NCBI GenBank assembly: GCA_005881055.1
Contig: VBHW01000048.1
Span: forward strand, 1 to 8,794
DNA length: 8,794 nt
Origin: Chloroflexota bacterium
GTDB lineage: Bacteria; Chloroflexota; Limnocylindria; Limnocylindrales; CSP1-4
Reading direction: 5' to 3'
The position numbers and the translations under genes were made by a program. This document shows positions 1-6,101 of the stretch, piece after piece. The notes below the pieces were generated by a model. It was not told the DNA's origin and ran no database searches. It was given only the letters and a program-made list of their open reading frames with translations. Every line of letters begins with the position of its first letter. Position 1 is the first letter of the stretch.

Positions 1-263
1 ACGACCCGTTCGTGACGTTCGACGACGCACGGGCCACCCAGGCGATCGAGCTCCTCCGAGAGCTGGCGGGCGACTTCCAGGTCATCTACCTCACGACGTC
101 GGACCGGTACGACAGCGCCGCCGACGCGGTCGTCGAGCTACCGGCCCCGGTGTCGGTGGACGAGGGGACGCAGTCGGACGACGAGCCGACGGGCGATGGG
201 CCGGGTGCCGACGGGCCGTTGCCCGAGTCGGCGGGCGCCGGCGCCAGCGGCGTCTCCGCCTGA
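1..263 (+). CDS. C-terminal end of an SMC/YhaN-like AAA ATPase (5' partial)
   Basis: Only the last 86 residues are visible, read in the frame beginning at base 3 and ending at TGA 261-263. The first visible residues, DPFVTFDD, match the Walker B/D-loop stretch (D-D-P-F-x-x-x-D) found near the end of SMC/Rad50/YhaN-type ATPases. The following helix (roughly ARATQAIELLRELA) and the strand QVIYLTTSD fit the usual end of that ATPase lobe, where the strand normally carries an H-loop-like position; here it reads TTSD. The last ~35 residues are an acidic Gly/Pro/Ser-rich tail with no fold evident. Family knowledge says such proteins often work with an SbcD-like nuclease encoded upstream, but that lies outside the window. 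A GTG at base 12 is internal to the conserved motif, so it is not the real start. Confidence 0.72.
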   Translation, partial: DPFVTFDDARATQAIELLRELAGDFQVIYLTTSDRYDSAADAVVELPAPVSVDEGTQSDDEPTGDGPGADGPLPESAGAGASGVSA

Positions 264-1143
264 CCGAACGCCGATCCCCACGCTCGATCCGGGCTGGGCG
301 GCCGTCGCCTTCGGCCTCCTCTCCGCACTGACCTGGGGTTCGGCCGACTTCGGAGGCGGCCTGGCCGCCCGTCGCGCGCCGGTCCTCGGCGTCGTCATCG
401 TCTCGCAGGCCGTCGGGCTGACGCTCGCGTTCGTCATCGCCCTCGTGCGCGGCGAGCCGCTCCCGGGTCCGGCCGATCTCGCCTGGGCCACGGTCGGCGG
501 CCTCGCCGGTGGCATCGGGATCGCGAGCCTCTACCACGGCCTTGCCATCGGACGCGTCGCGGTCGTCGCGCCGATCGCCGGCGTGCTCGCGGCCGCCCTC
601 CCGGTGGTCGTGGGCGCGGCGCTCCAGGGACTGCCGGGACCGGCGCGGTTGGCCGGGATCGGGCTGGCGATCGTCGCGGTTGTGCTCGTCTCGATCTCCG
701 CGGACCCCACCGGCCAGCGCCCGTCCGGCGTCCGCTTCGGACTGCTCGCCGGGCTCGGCTTCGGGCTCTTCAACGTCTTCGCCTCGCGATTCACGGTCGG
801 CGTCGTGTTCGGGCCGCTCGTCGTCGTGCGGGCGGTTGAGGCGGCTCTCATCGGCGCGCTCGTCGTCGCGACGCGGCGGCGGGGGAACGATCGGGCGTGG
901 CGCGTGCCGCGCGGCGTCGTGCCGCTCGCGATGGCGGTCGGGGTCGGCGACATGGCCGGGAACGCCTTCTTCGTCCTGGCCGCCCAGGCCGGCCGCCTCG
1001 ACGTCGCGGCCGTCCTCTCCTCGATGTACCCGGTCACGACGATCGTCCTCGCGACGGCCCTCCTGGGCGAGCGGATGTCGAGTGTCCAGCTCGGCGGTGT
1101 CGCCGTGGCGGCGACGGCAATCGCCCTCATCGCGGCCGGGTAA
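196..1143 (+). CDS. EamA/DMT-family membrane transporter
   Basis: A 315-residue integral membrane protein of the drug/metabolite transporter superfamily, located in the cytoplasmic membrane; the substrate cannot be inferred. After ~33 Arg/Pro-rich residues come about ten hydrophobic segments arranged as two EamA-type repeats (about 34-165 and 180-315). Typical features are the YHGLAIGRVAVVAPI-like stretch in repeat one and the LGERMSSVQLGGV stretch closing repeat two, equivalent to the common L-G-E-x-x-x-x-x-Q-x-x-G signature. Length is close to the family's usual 280-310. The start is uncertain. ATG 196 and GTG 205 are the only standard starts before the first membrane segment, and both lie inside the preceding ATPase tail, giving a 68-base overlap from ATG 196. 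No strong Shine-Dalgarno sequence is visible, which would fit translational coupling. It ends in TAA, 33 bases before the YciI-like gene. Confidence 0.85.
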   Translation: MGRVPTGRCPSRRAPAPAASPPDRTPIPTLDPGWAAVAFGLLSALTWGSADFGGGLAARRAPVLGVVIVSQAVGLTLAFVIALVRGEPLPGPADLAWATVGGLAGGIGIASLYHGLAIGRVAVVAPIAGVLAAALPVVVGAALQGLPGPARLAGIGLAIVAVVLVSISADPTGQRPSGVRFGLLAGLGFGLFNVFASRFTVGVVFGPLVVVRAVEAALIGALVVATRRRGNDRAWRVPRGVVPLAMAVGVGDMAGNAFFVLAAQAGRLDVAAVLSSMYPVTTIVLATALLGERMSSVQLGGVAVAATAIALIAAG

Positions 1144-1166
1144 CCTGCACGTAGCCACGAACGACC

Positions 1167-1171
1167 GGAGG
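1167..1171 (+). promoter_or_regulatory. Shine-Dalgarno GGAGG of the YciI-like gene
   Basis: A GGAGG lies 5 bases before ATG 1177, which fixes that start and supports independent translation of the small gene after the transporter stop. Confidence 0.75.
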
Positions 1172-1176
1172 CAACG

Positions 1177-1512
1177 ATGACGACCGAGGTCCCTGCCGAC
1201 ATCGCGATCGAGCCGATCTACGTCATCGAGGCGACGTACGGTCCACGGGCGGCGGAGCTCAGGCCGAGCGTGCGTCCGGAACACCTGAGCCGGATCCTCG
1301 ACCTCCGCGACCGGGGGATCGTCATCGAGGCGGGCGGCTACACGGACTTCTCGACGGCGATCATCTTCCTGCGCGCCGCCAGCGAGGCCGAGGCACTCGC
1401 GATCGCGCGCGACGACATCTACCTGCGCTCGGGGGTCTGGGTGGACGTCCGGGTCAAGCCGTTCGGCCGCGTCGTCCGCCCGAAGGAGCTGCCCGGTCCC
1501 ACGCCCGGCTGA
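1177..1512 (+). CDS. YciI-like small protein
   Basis: A 111-residue cytosolic protein of the YciI/YCII-related type, a small ferredoxin-like alpha/beta fold. The visible family pattern is an initial strand (IYVIEATYG), then R-P-E-H-L (His36) heading a helix, then a G-G turn (53-54) before Asp57. A strand (TAIIFLRAAS) and a helix ending in DDIYLRSGVWVDVRVKPF follow. In characterised YciI-type proteins a conserved His and Asp sit in the active-site cleft; His36 is a good candidate and Asp57 a possible one, but the reaction is not predictable. It lies 33 bases after the DMT transporter on the same strand, so the two are probably co-transcribed. Its stop is separated by only three bases from the stop of the convergent minus-strand gene, leaving no room for a private terminator. 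Confidence 0.8.
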   Translation: MTTEVPADIAIEPIYVIEATYGPRAAELRPSVRPEHLSRILDLRDRGIVIEAGGYTDFSTAIIFLRAASEAEALAIARDDIYLRSGVWVDVRVKPFGRVVRPKELPGPTPG

Positions 1513-1515
1513 TCG

Positions 1516-2490
1516 TCACGGCCAGCTGATCGTCGCTGCCAGCTGCGTCCGTCCGAACGACCCGGAGTCCTCGTTCCGCAGCCCCAGCTTGAAGGTCGCC
1601 CCGGCGACCGCCCTGAACGAGTCGTCCGTCGTGCGCGCCGGACCCTGGTTGGTGAGGCTCGTGTCGCCGGCCCCGTTCGTCTCGTTCTTGAGGTCGACCC
1701 CGTACGTGAAGTCGTGGTCGGTCCACGACGCGACGAGGTGGATCGCGCCGTCCGCGCGTGAGTCGACGCGAGCCTGGATCCCGTTGTAGTCCTCGTGGGT
1801 CTTGCCTGCGAAGCGCGCGTGACTGATCGTGACCGACGGGGACGCCGCCGGGAACGTCAGGACGATGTCGGTCACGGGGGTGAAGACCTGGGCTCCGCGG
1901 AGCGTGACCGACCAGTCGGTATGACCCGAGATCGCGTTGGCGGTGACCGTCCCGTTCGACACGAATTTGCACAATTGCTGGCCGGCGGCCTTCAGGCACA
2001 TGCGTGCCTCGCCCTGCGGGGAGCGTGTGATGAGGCGCGCCGAGATCGTGCCGGGACCGTTGGTCGAGAACGTGATCAGACGCGTCTCGCCGCGTTGGTC
2101 GGTCGTGGCATCGAGCTTGAGGTTGACGAACGTCAGCGTCGCGGTCGGCTCGCCCTGGACGGACTGGCTGGCCGGGGTGCTTGTCGGCGCGGCCTGGCTC
2201 GGCCCTACGGCGGCGGTAGGGCTCGCCGGCGGTGCGCTCGGTGGCGCCTGCGAGGGCGACGCCTTGCTCGGGGCGGACGAGGGCGCCGCGACGGCGGCTG
2301 ACGAGCTCGCGAGGGCCACCTGGGATGGGGAGGGGCTCTCGAGGGTGTATGGCGCGGCCGGTCCGCCGGCCGGCGCCGACTCGCGTGGGGAGCCGGGCGG
2401 GAGGACGACGATCGCGATCGCGACGCCGCCGAGGATGGCGACGATGCCGGCCATGATGCCCGCGACGATCCGCCACGACTTTTTGTTCAT
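1516..2490 (-). CDS. Membrane-anchored secreted protein with Pro/Ser/Ala linker, function unknown
   Basis: A 324-residue protein I cannot assign to a family. It begins with MNKKSW, then a single hydrophobic segment (about 8-31) that acts as an uncleaved anchor or signal sequence. An ~80-residue linker rich in Pro, Ser, Ala and Thr (about 32-112) would reach across the cell wall. The remaining ~210 residues (115-324) look like beta-strands alternating with polar turns (TLTFVNLKLDA, RLITFSTNG, SVTLRGAQVF, DIVLTFPA, TFKLGLRNE), suggesting one or two beta-sandwich modules. Cys165 and Cys174 are the only cysteines, both in the outside domain, and could form a disulfide. No catalytic motif is recognisable. 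ATG 2490 is supported by GAGG five bases upstream. It follows the P-loop kinase gene by 55 bases on the same strand, so co-transcription is possible. Confidence 0.75.
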   Translation of the reverse strand: MNKKSWRIVAGIMAGIVAILGGVAIAIVVLPPGSPRESAPAGGPAAPYTLESPSPSQVALASSSAAVAAPSSAPSKASPSQAPPSAPPASPTAAVGPSQAAPTSTPASQSVQGEPTATLTFVNLKLDATTDQRGETRLITFSTNGPGTISARLITRSPQGEARMCLKAAGQQLCKFVSNGTVTANAISGHTDWSVTLRGAQVFTPVTDIVLTFPAASPSVTISHARFAGKTHEDYNGIQARVDSRADGAIHLVASWTDHDFTYGVDLKNETNGAGDTSLTNQGPARTTDDSFRAVAGATFKLGLRNEDSGSFGRTQLAATISWP

Positions 2491-2492
2491 CG

Positions 2493-2499
2493 CTCCCTC
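2493..2499 (-). promoter_or_regulatory. Shine-Dalgarno GAGGGAG of the membrane-anchored protein
   Basis: On the minus strand GAGGGAG precedes ATG 2490; its GAGG core (2496-2499) sits 5 bases from the start codon, supporting that start. Confidence 0.65.
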
Positions 2500-2545
2500 G
2501 CCATCGCCGAGCCGGGCCCCGGAGCCCGCGCTGGAGGCCCTGATC

Positions 2546-3127
2546 CTACGGGTTGCGTGGTCGTGCTGCGTCTCGTCGTTGCCGACTGAGCTCGACCGGC
2601 GACCGCCCGATCGTCAGGGCGTCGATCTCCGCACGCGACCCGAGCACGTGCACCGCCGCGAAGCCCTCCGCGATCAGCCTGCCCGGGACGGCCAGGCTCT
2701 CCTCCATCGCACGCCACTGGGCCCGGATCACGTCGGGCGGCACATGCCGCCCCGGTCGGCCGGCGTCGCTCGCGAGGCAGTCCTCCACCGGCAGGGCGAG
2801 GACGACGGCCACGGCCGGCAGTCGGGCGGCCCGCGCCCGCTCGAGGAGGCTCCGGCGCGGCCGGATCGTGACGCTGGTCGCGTCCACAACCGTCAGGAGC
2901 CCTCGCGCCAGGCGGCGTGCCAGCGCCGCGTGGAGGACCGTGAAGGCCGTTCGCGATACGGCCTGGTCGGCCTCGCCGGCGCCGATACGTGCCCGGAACG
3001 CGTCAGACGCGAGGATCTCCGACCGGCCGAAGTGGCGGCCGGCCAGGGTGCTCTTGCCGGACCCGGCCGGTCCGACGAGGACGACGAGACACGGATCGGG
3101 CAGGTCGATCTCGCGACGGATGGTCAT
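2546..3127 (-). CDS. Standalone P-loop kinase resembling the Pnkp 5'-polynucleotide kinase domain
   Basis: A 193-residue cytosolic P-loop phosphotransferase of the AAA_33/polynucleotide-kinase type. Walker A is GPAGSGKST (19-27, Lys25, Ser26). A SDAFR motif (41-45) offers Asp42 as the probable general base and Arg45 as a phosphate contact. VVDAT (80-84) is the Walker B-like strand, and RPGR (124-127) lies in the lid region before a VIRAQW helix. Order and spacing match the kinase domain of bacterial Pnkp, the RNA-repair enzyme that in full form also carries phosphatase and ligase domains; both are absent here. No ABC signature LSGGQ is present, so it is not the missing transporter ATPase. The open frame extends upstream to 3289, but ATG 3127 gives the expected short lead into Walker A. 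The nearest GGAG is 14 bases away, so this start is less secure. Substrate could be a nucleic acid 5'-OH or a small molecule. Confidence 0.8.
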   Translation of the reverse strand: MTIRREIDLPDPCLVVLVGPAGSGKSTLAGRHFGRSEILASDAFRARIGAGEADQAVSRTAFTVLHAALARRLARGLLTVVDATSVTIRPRRSLLERARAARLPAVAVVLALPVEDCLASDAGRPGRHVPPDVIRAQWRAMEESLAVPGRLIAEGFAAVHVLGSRAEIDALTIGRSPVELSRQRRDAARPRNP

Positions 3128-3306
3128 CGACGCGGATGATGCTCCGAGCCGGCGCTGGTTCGCGACGCCGAGCGCGAGAACCGATTGTCGCGTTCCCCCG
3201 TACTGGACGGCGACGGCCCGATGCGCCAGCGGATGTAGGATTCGCGGCTGCCGCGGCGCGGATGGGCCGGACGCCGGGGCAACCCCCACGGGATCCGAGG
3301 CGGCGC
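3128..3306. promoter_or_regulatory. Divergent intergenic region between kinase and importer genes
   Basis: These 179 bases separate two divergently transcribed units and must contain at least one promoter for each unless longer N-termini are used. A TAGGAT hexamer at 3236-3241 on the plus strand resembles a -10 element, but I see no convincing -35 box at the usual spacing. No clear promoter stands out on the minus strand. No obvious operator palindrome was found. Confidence 0.35.
3297..3300 (+). promoter_or_regulatory. Shine-Dalgarno GAGG choosing GTG 3307
   Basis: GAGG lies 6 bases before GTG 3307, whereas the in-frame ATG at 3262 has no such element. This decides the start of the DppC-like permease. 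Confidence 0.6.
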
Positions 3307-4263
3307 GTGACGGTCGATGTCCAGGCGCTCCGGGTGGATCACGAGGTCGCGTTCGAACGCGGCCGGCCGCGATTCTGGCGCGTCCTGCGGCGCAACCCCG
3401 CGTTCTGGATCGGCGCGGTCGGGGTGATCGTCATCATCGGCCTGGCGATCTTCGCGCCGCTCGTGGCGCCGTACGACCCCGACCACCAGTTCCGACGGGA
3501 AGGCCTGAACAGCCACGGCGACCCGGTCGGGCCCAACGCGATGTTCGCGCTCGGCACCGATCACCTCGGCCGGGACTATCTCAGCCGGCTCCTGTTCGGG
3601 GCGCGGACGTCCCTGACCGTCGGGATCGGGGCGAACCTCCTCGCGACGATGATCGGGGTGACGGTCGGCGCGGTCGCGGCCTTCGCCGGAACGCCACGGA
3701 TCGTCCTCCGGCGGCGGGGCGGCAAGGCGACGCGGATCGCGATCCCCGTGGAGTCCATCCTCATGCGCATCACGGACGCCGTGCTCTCGTTCCCGGCGCT
3801 CCTCCTGGCGATCGCGCTCGTGGCGGTCCTCGGGCCGAGCCTGCCCCTCGTCATCATCGTGATCGCGTCGGTCCTGTGGACGGGCATCGCCCGGATCGTC
3901 TACGGCCGCGTCGTCGTCATCCGGGAGACCGAGTTCATCCTCGCGGCCCGTGCCGTGGGCGTCCATGAAGCCCGGATCCTCGCCCGGCACGTCATGCCCC
4001 ACCTGCTCTCGATCATCGTCGTGTACGCGACGCTCGGGATCGCCTCGACGGTCCTCTTCGAGGCGACCCTCTCGTTCCTCGGGGTGGGCGTCCCGCCGCC
4101 GGCGGCGTCGTGGGGCGGGATGATCTTCGAGCACATCGGCTACTACAAGAGCGACCCGCGTGTCGTGATCCTGCCCGGCATCGCGATCATGGCGACGATC
4201 CTCTCGTTCAATTTGCTCGGGGACGCGCTGGCCGACGCATTCGACCCTCATTCCTGGCGCTGA
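3307..4263 (+). CDS. DppC/OppC-like peptide ABC transporter permease
   Basis: A 318-residue inner-membrane permease of the binding-protein-dependent dipeptide/oligopeptide importer family, the DppC/OppC half. The N-terminal helix is at about 33-51, followed by the family signature around GTDHLGRDYLSRLLFGARTSL (split here as GTDHLGRD 83-90 and the SRLLFGARTSL after it). Five further membrane segments follow. The cytoplasmic EAA loop that docks the ATPase is seen at about 209-231 (FILAARAVGVHEARILARH). The end ...LGDALADAFDP is typical. Family members are usually ~280-310 residues; the small excess lies in a basic stretch at about 129-147 (including RRRGGK) just before the LMRITDAVLSFP helix. 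The GTG start is chosen for its GAGG; the open frame runs upstream to 2989 but that part is non-hydrophobic Arg-rich shadow. It is first in the importer cluster, ahead of the binding protein, the reverse of the common order. Confidence 0.92.
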   Translation: MTVDVQALRVDHEVAFERGRPRFWRVLRRNPAFWIGAVGVIVIIGLAIFAPLVAPYDPDHQFRREGLNSHGDPVGPNAMFALGTDHLGRDYLSRLLFGARTSLTVGIGANLLATMIGVTVGAVAAFAGTPRIVLRRRGGKATRIAIPVESILMRITDAVLSFPALLLAIALVAVLGPSLPLVIIVIASVLWTGIARIVYGRVVVIRETEFILAARAVGVHEARILARHVMPHLLSIIVVYATLGIASTVLFEATLSFLGVGVPPPAASWGGMIFEHIGYYKSDPRVVILPGIAIMATILSFNLLGDALADAFDPHSWR

Positions 4264-4265
4264 TT

Positions 4266-4292
4266 CCGGGACGCGGAGAAGCCGCGGCCCGG
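4266..4292 (+). other. Stem-loop between DppC-like and binding-protein genes
   Basis: CCGGG (4266-4270) pairs with CCCGG (4288-4292). Inside, after one A/G mismatch, CGCGG (4272-4276) pairs with CCGCG (4282-4286) around the loop AGAAG. It starts two bases after the permease stop and ends 14 bases before the next Shine-Dalgarno sequence. There is no T-run, so it is more likely a processing or stability element than a terminator. Confidence 0.5.
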
Positions 4293-4306
4293 GTATGGGA
4301 GACAGC

Positions 4307-4314
4307 AGGAGGAG
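4307..4314 (+). promoter_or_regulatory. Strong Shine-Dalgarno AGGAGGAG of the binding-protein gene
   Basis: AGGAGGAG ends 7 bases before ATG 4322. It is the strongest ribosome binding site in the cluster, fitting high expression of the binding protein, and it favours ATG 4322 over ATG 4295. Confidence 0.85.
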
Positions 4315-4321
4315 ACTGACC

Positions 4322-6034
4322 ATGGGTCTGCACTGGAGAGGGGGATCGGGGGCAGCCGTCGTCGTCGCACTGATCGTGTCCGCGTGCTCGACGACGACCT
4401 CCAGCCAACCACCGGCGAGTGCCGCCCCGGCCACGCCCGGCGCGAGCACGAGCGAGGCGCCCTCGTCACCTGCGGCGTCGACGATCCCGCAGGGCGGCAC
4501 GCTCAGCATTGCGTGGGCCAGCGACATCCAGTACTTCGACCCGGCCAAGGGGTACGACGTCGTCTCCTGGCCGGCCGAGCGGATGATGTTCGAGACGCTC
4601 GTCACGTACGACAGCGGCACGAAGCTGGTCCCGCTGCTCGCCGACGGCATGCCGACGATCTCCTCGGACGGCAAGACGTACACGTTCAAGCTCCACACGG
4701 GCGTGAAGTTCGTGAAGCCGGATGGGACCGTCGCGGGCGACATGACGTCGGCGGACGTCGTCGACTCGATCAACCGCGTCCTCGACCCGAAGCTCAAGCC
4801 GTCCCCGTCGCCGGTGGCCGGCGGCTTCTTCGGCAACATCGTCGGCGCCGCCGACGTGCTCTCGGGCAAGGCGACGACGGCCTCGGGCATCAAGGCGATC
4901 GACCCGTCGACCGTCGAGTTCGATCTCGTCAACGCCGACGCGACGTTCCTCAACGTCATGGCCACGCCGTTCGCCGCGATCGTGCCCAAGGGCACCGCCC
5001 ACGACGCGAGCGTCGTGGCGACCGCGCCGACCGGCACGGGGCCGTACACGCTCAAGAGCTACACGAAGGGCCAGCAGGCGACCTTCGTCGCGAACAAGAG
5101 CTACTGGCAGGCCGGCCAGCCCTACCTCGACGAGCTCGACTTCAAGGTCGGCGTCGACGACAACGCGGCCATCCAGCAGATCGAGGCGGGCACGCTCGAC
5201 CTCATGGGCGACACGATCCCGAGCGGCTCGTTCACCCAGATCACGACCGATCCGCAGTACGCCGACCAGGTCGTCCACCACACGCTCGTCGACACGGACT
5301 ACCTGTTCATGGACGCGAGCCAGCCGAACAAGGGGCCGCTGTCCAACGTGAAGGTCCGCCAGGCGATCGAGTACGCGATCGACAAGGACAACATCATCAA
5401 GCTCGTGCACGGCGCCGGGGTCAAGGCCGACTGCATCTTCCCGCCCGACATGCCGGGCTACGACCCGACGTGCACCCCCTACAGCTTCGACCCGGCGAAG
5501 GCCAAGCAGATGCTCGCCGATGCGGGCTTCCCGAACGGGTTCAAGTCGACGCTGTACACGGACACGACCGATCCGGATCCGGCGATCGCCCAGGCCCTCC
5601 AGCAGGACCTCGCGAACGTCGGGATCACGGTCAACGTCGTCACCGAGGAGTTCTCGACATTCCTCGACCGGATCGAGACGCCGCACAAGGCGCCGCTCGG
5701 CTGGGTCGGCTGGTTCCAGGATTACCCGGATCCGTCCGACTTCATCGACCCGATCCTGTCGTGCGCGACCGCGGTCCAGGGCGGGGCGAACGCATCGTGG
5801 TACTGCAACAAGGACGTCGACGCGCTCGCGGCGGCGGCCAAGGGCGAGACCGACTCGACGAAGCGGATCGCCGAATACCAGGACATCCAGAAGAAGATCA
5901 TGGCCGACGCCCCGTGGGTGCCGGTCCGCCACCAGGAGTGGTTCACGCTCGTCGGCAAGCGAGTCGGCGGGTTCAGCATCCACCCCGTGTGGCAGTACGA
6001 CCTGCGCAACCTGTGGGTGAAGCCCGGATCGTGA
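4322..6034 (+). CDS. Peptide-type ABC substrate-binding lipoprotein (SBP_bac_5 family)
   Basis: A 570-residue extracellular solute-binding protein of family 5 (DppA/OppA/NikA type), tethered to the membrane by a lipid. The signal peptide runs Arg6 then a hydrophobic core to the lipobox VSAC, with Cys22 as the lipidated residue. A Ser/Pro/Ala-rich spacer (23-55) leads to the mature fold starting GGTLSIAW (58-65). Family hallmarks are DGKTYTFKLHTGVKF (116-130), the TSADVVDSINRVLDP helix (142-156), VRQAIEYAIDK (345-355) and GWFQDYPDPSDF (463-474). Four cysteines in the mature part (371, 384, 481, 495) fall in two close pairs and may form disulfides, which is not a feature I recall as typical. 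Ligand could be a peptide, but this family also binds nickel, sugars and other solutes. ATG 4322 is chosen because of its Shine-Dalgarno sequence and because it yields a standard lipoprotein signal. Stem-loops flank the gene on both sides. Confidence 0.93.
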   Translation: MGLHWRGGSGAAVVVALIVSACSTTTSSQPPASAAPATPGASTSEAPSSPAASTIPQGGTLSIAWASDIQYFDPAKGYDVVSWPAERMMFETLVTYDSGTKLVPLLADGMPTISSDGKTYTFKLHTGVKFVKPDGTVAGDMTSADVVDSINRVLDPKLKPSPSPVAGGFFGNIVGAADVLSGKATTASGIKAIDPSTVEFDLVNADATFLNVMATPFAAIVPKGTAHDASVVATAPTGTGPYTLKSYTKGQQATFVANKSYWQAGQPYLDELDFKVGVDDNAAIQQIEAGTLDLMGDTIPSGSFTQITTDPQYADQVVHHTLVDTDYLFMDASQPNKGPLSNVKVRQAIEYAIDKDNIIKLVHGAGVKADCIFPPDMPGYDPTCTPYSFDPAKAKQMLADAGFPNGFKSTLYTDTTDPDPAIAQALQQDLANVGITVNVVTEEFSTFLDRIETPHKAPLGWVGWFQDYPDPSDFIDPILSCATAVQGGANASWYCNKDVDALAAAAKGETDSTKRIAEYQDIQKKIMADAPWVPVRHQEWFTLVGKRVGGFSIHPVWQYDLRNLWVKPGS

Positions 6035-6044
6035 TCGACGCTGA

Positions 6045-6071
6045 GCGGGGCGGCACTGCCTGCCGCCCCGC
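6045..6071 (+). other. Strong stem-loop after the binding-protein gene
   Basis: GCGGGGCGGC (6045-6054) is perfectly complementary to GCCGCCCCGC (6062-6071). An extra A-T pair (6055/6061) makes an 11-bp stem with a 5-base loop, CTGCC. It starts 11 bases after the stop codon. No T-run follows, so it is not a classic intrinsic terminator. It would block 3' exonucleases and could partly attenuate transcription into the downstream permease gene, as intergenic hairpins do in several bacterial importer operons. Confidence 0.7.
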
Positions 6072-6093
6072 CGGCCGCCCCGCCCCGCCGGCC
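6066..6093 (+). repeat. Two 11-bp C-rich direct repeats in the DppB leader
   Basis: CCCCGCCGGCC occurs at 6066-6076 and again at 6083-6093 (period 17). The first copy overlaps the 3' arm of the preceding hairpin. The whole leader up to ATG 6102 is C-rich and carries no purine-rich ribosome binding site. Confidence 0.6.
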
Positions 6094-6101
6094 CCTCGTC
6101 C

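Noticed and set aside
91..1284. A 397-codon minus-strand open frame opposite the DMT transporter
   Set aside because: Arg/Asp-rich with no hydrophobic or motif pattern; the plus-strand frame has a clear ten-helix transporter.
1521..1545. Repeated GCCAGCTG at 1521-1528 and 1538-1545
   Set aside because: Both copies lie in the coding end of the membrane-anchored protein and are explained by its codons; no further copies were seen.
2511..2530. Possible hairpin CGGGC/GCCCG between the kinase and membrane-protein genes
   Set aside because: Only 5 bp with a 6-base loop and no T-run; expected by chance in DNA this GC-rich.
1937..3139. A 400-codon plus-strand frame opposite the kinase and membrane-anchored protein
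   Set aside because: It switches from an Ala/Gly-rich to an Arg-rich composition with no family resemblance, whereas the minus strand has a Walker A kinase and an anchored secreted protein.
3128..3289. N-terminal extension of the kinase back to 3289
   Set aside because: The added 54 residues carry no motif and would occupy most of the intergenic region needed for divergent promoters; ATG 3127 leads directly into the Walker A strand.
2989..3306. N-terminal extension of the DppC-like permease back to 2989
   Set aside because: The extra 106 codons are Arg/Gly-rich, overlap the divergent kinase, and lack a ribosome binding site, while GTG 3307 has one and gives the family's normal N-terminus.
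4295..4321. ATG 4295 as start of the binding lipoprotein
   Set aside because: It precedes the strong AGGAGGAG element and adds nine residues before a signal peptide that is complete from ATG 4322.
3124..5055. A 643-codon open frame on the minus strand opposite the DppC-like and binding-protein genes
   Set aside because: Low-complexity charged composition and complete overlap with well-supported plus-strand genes; a coding shadow.
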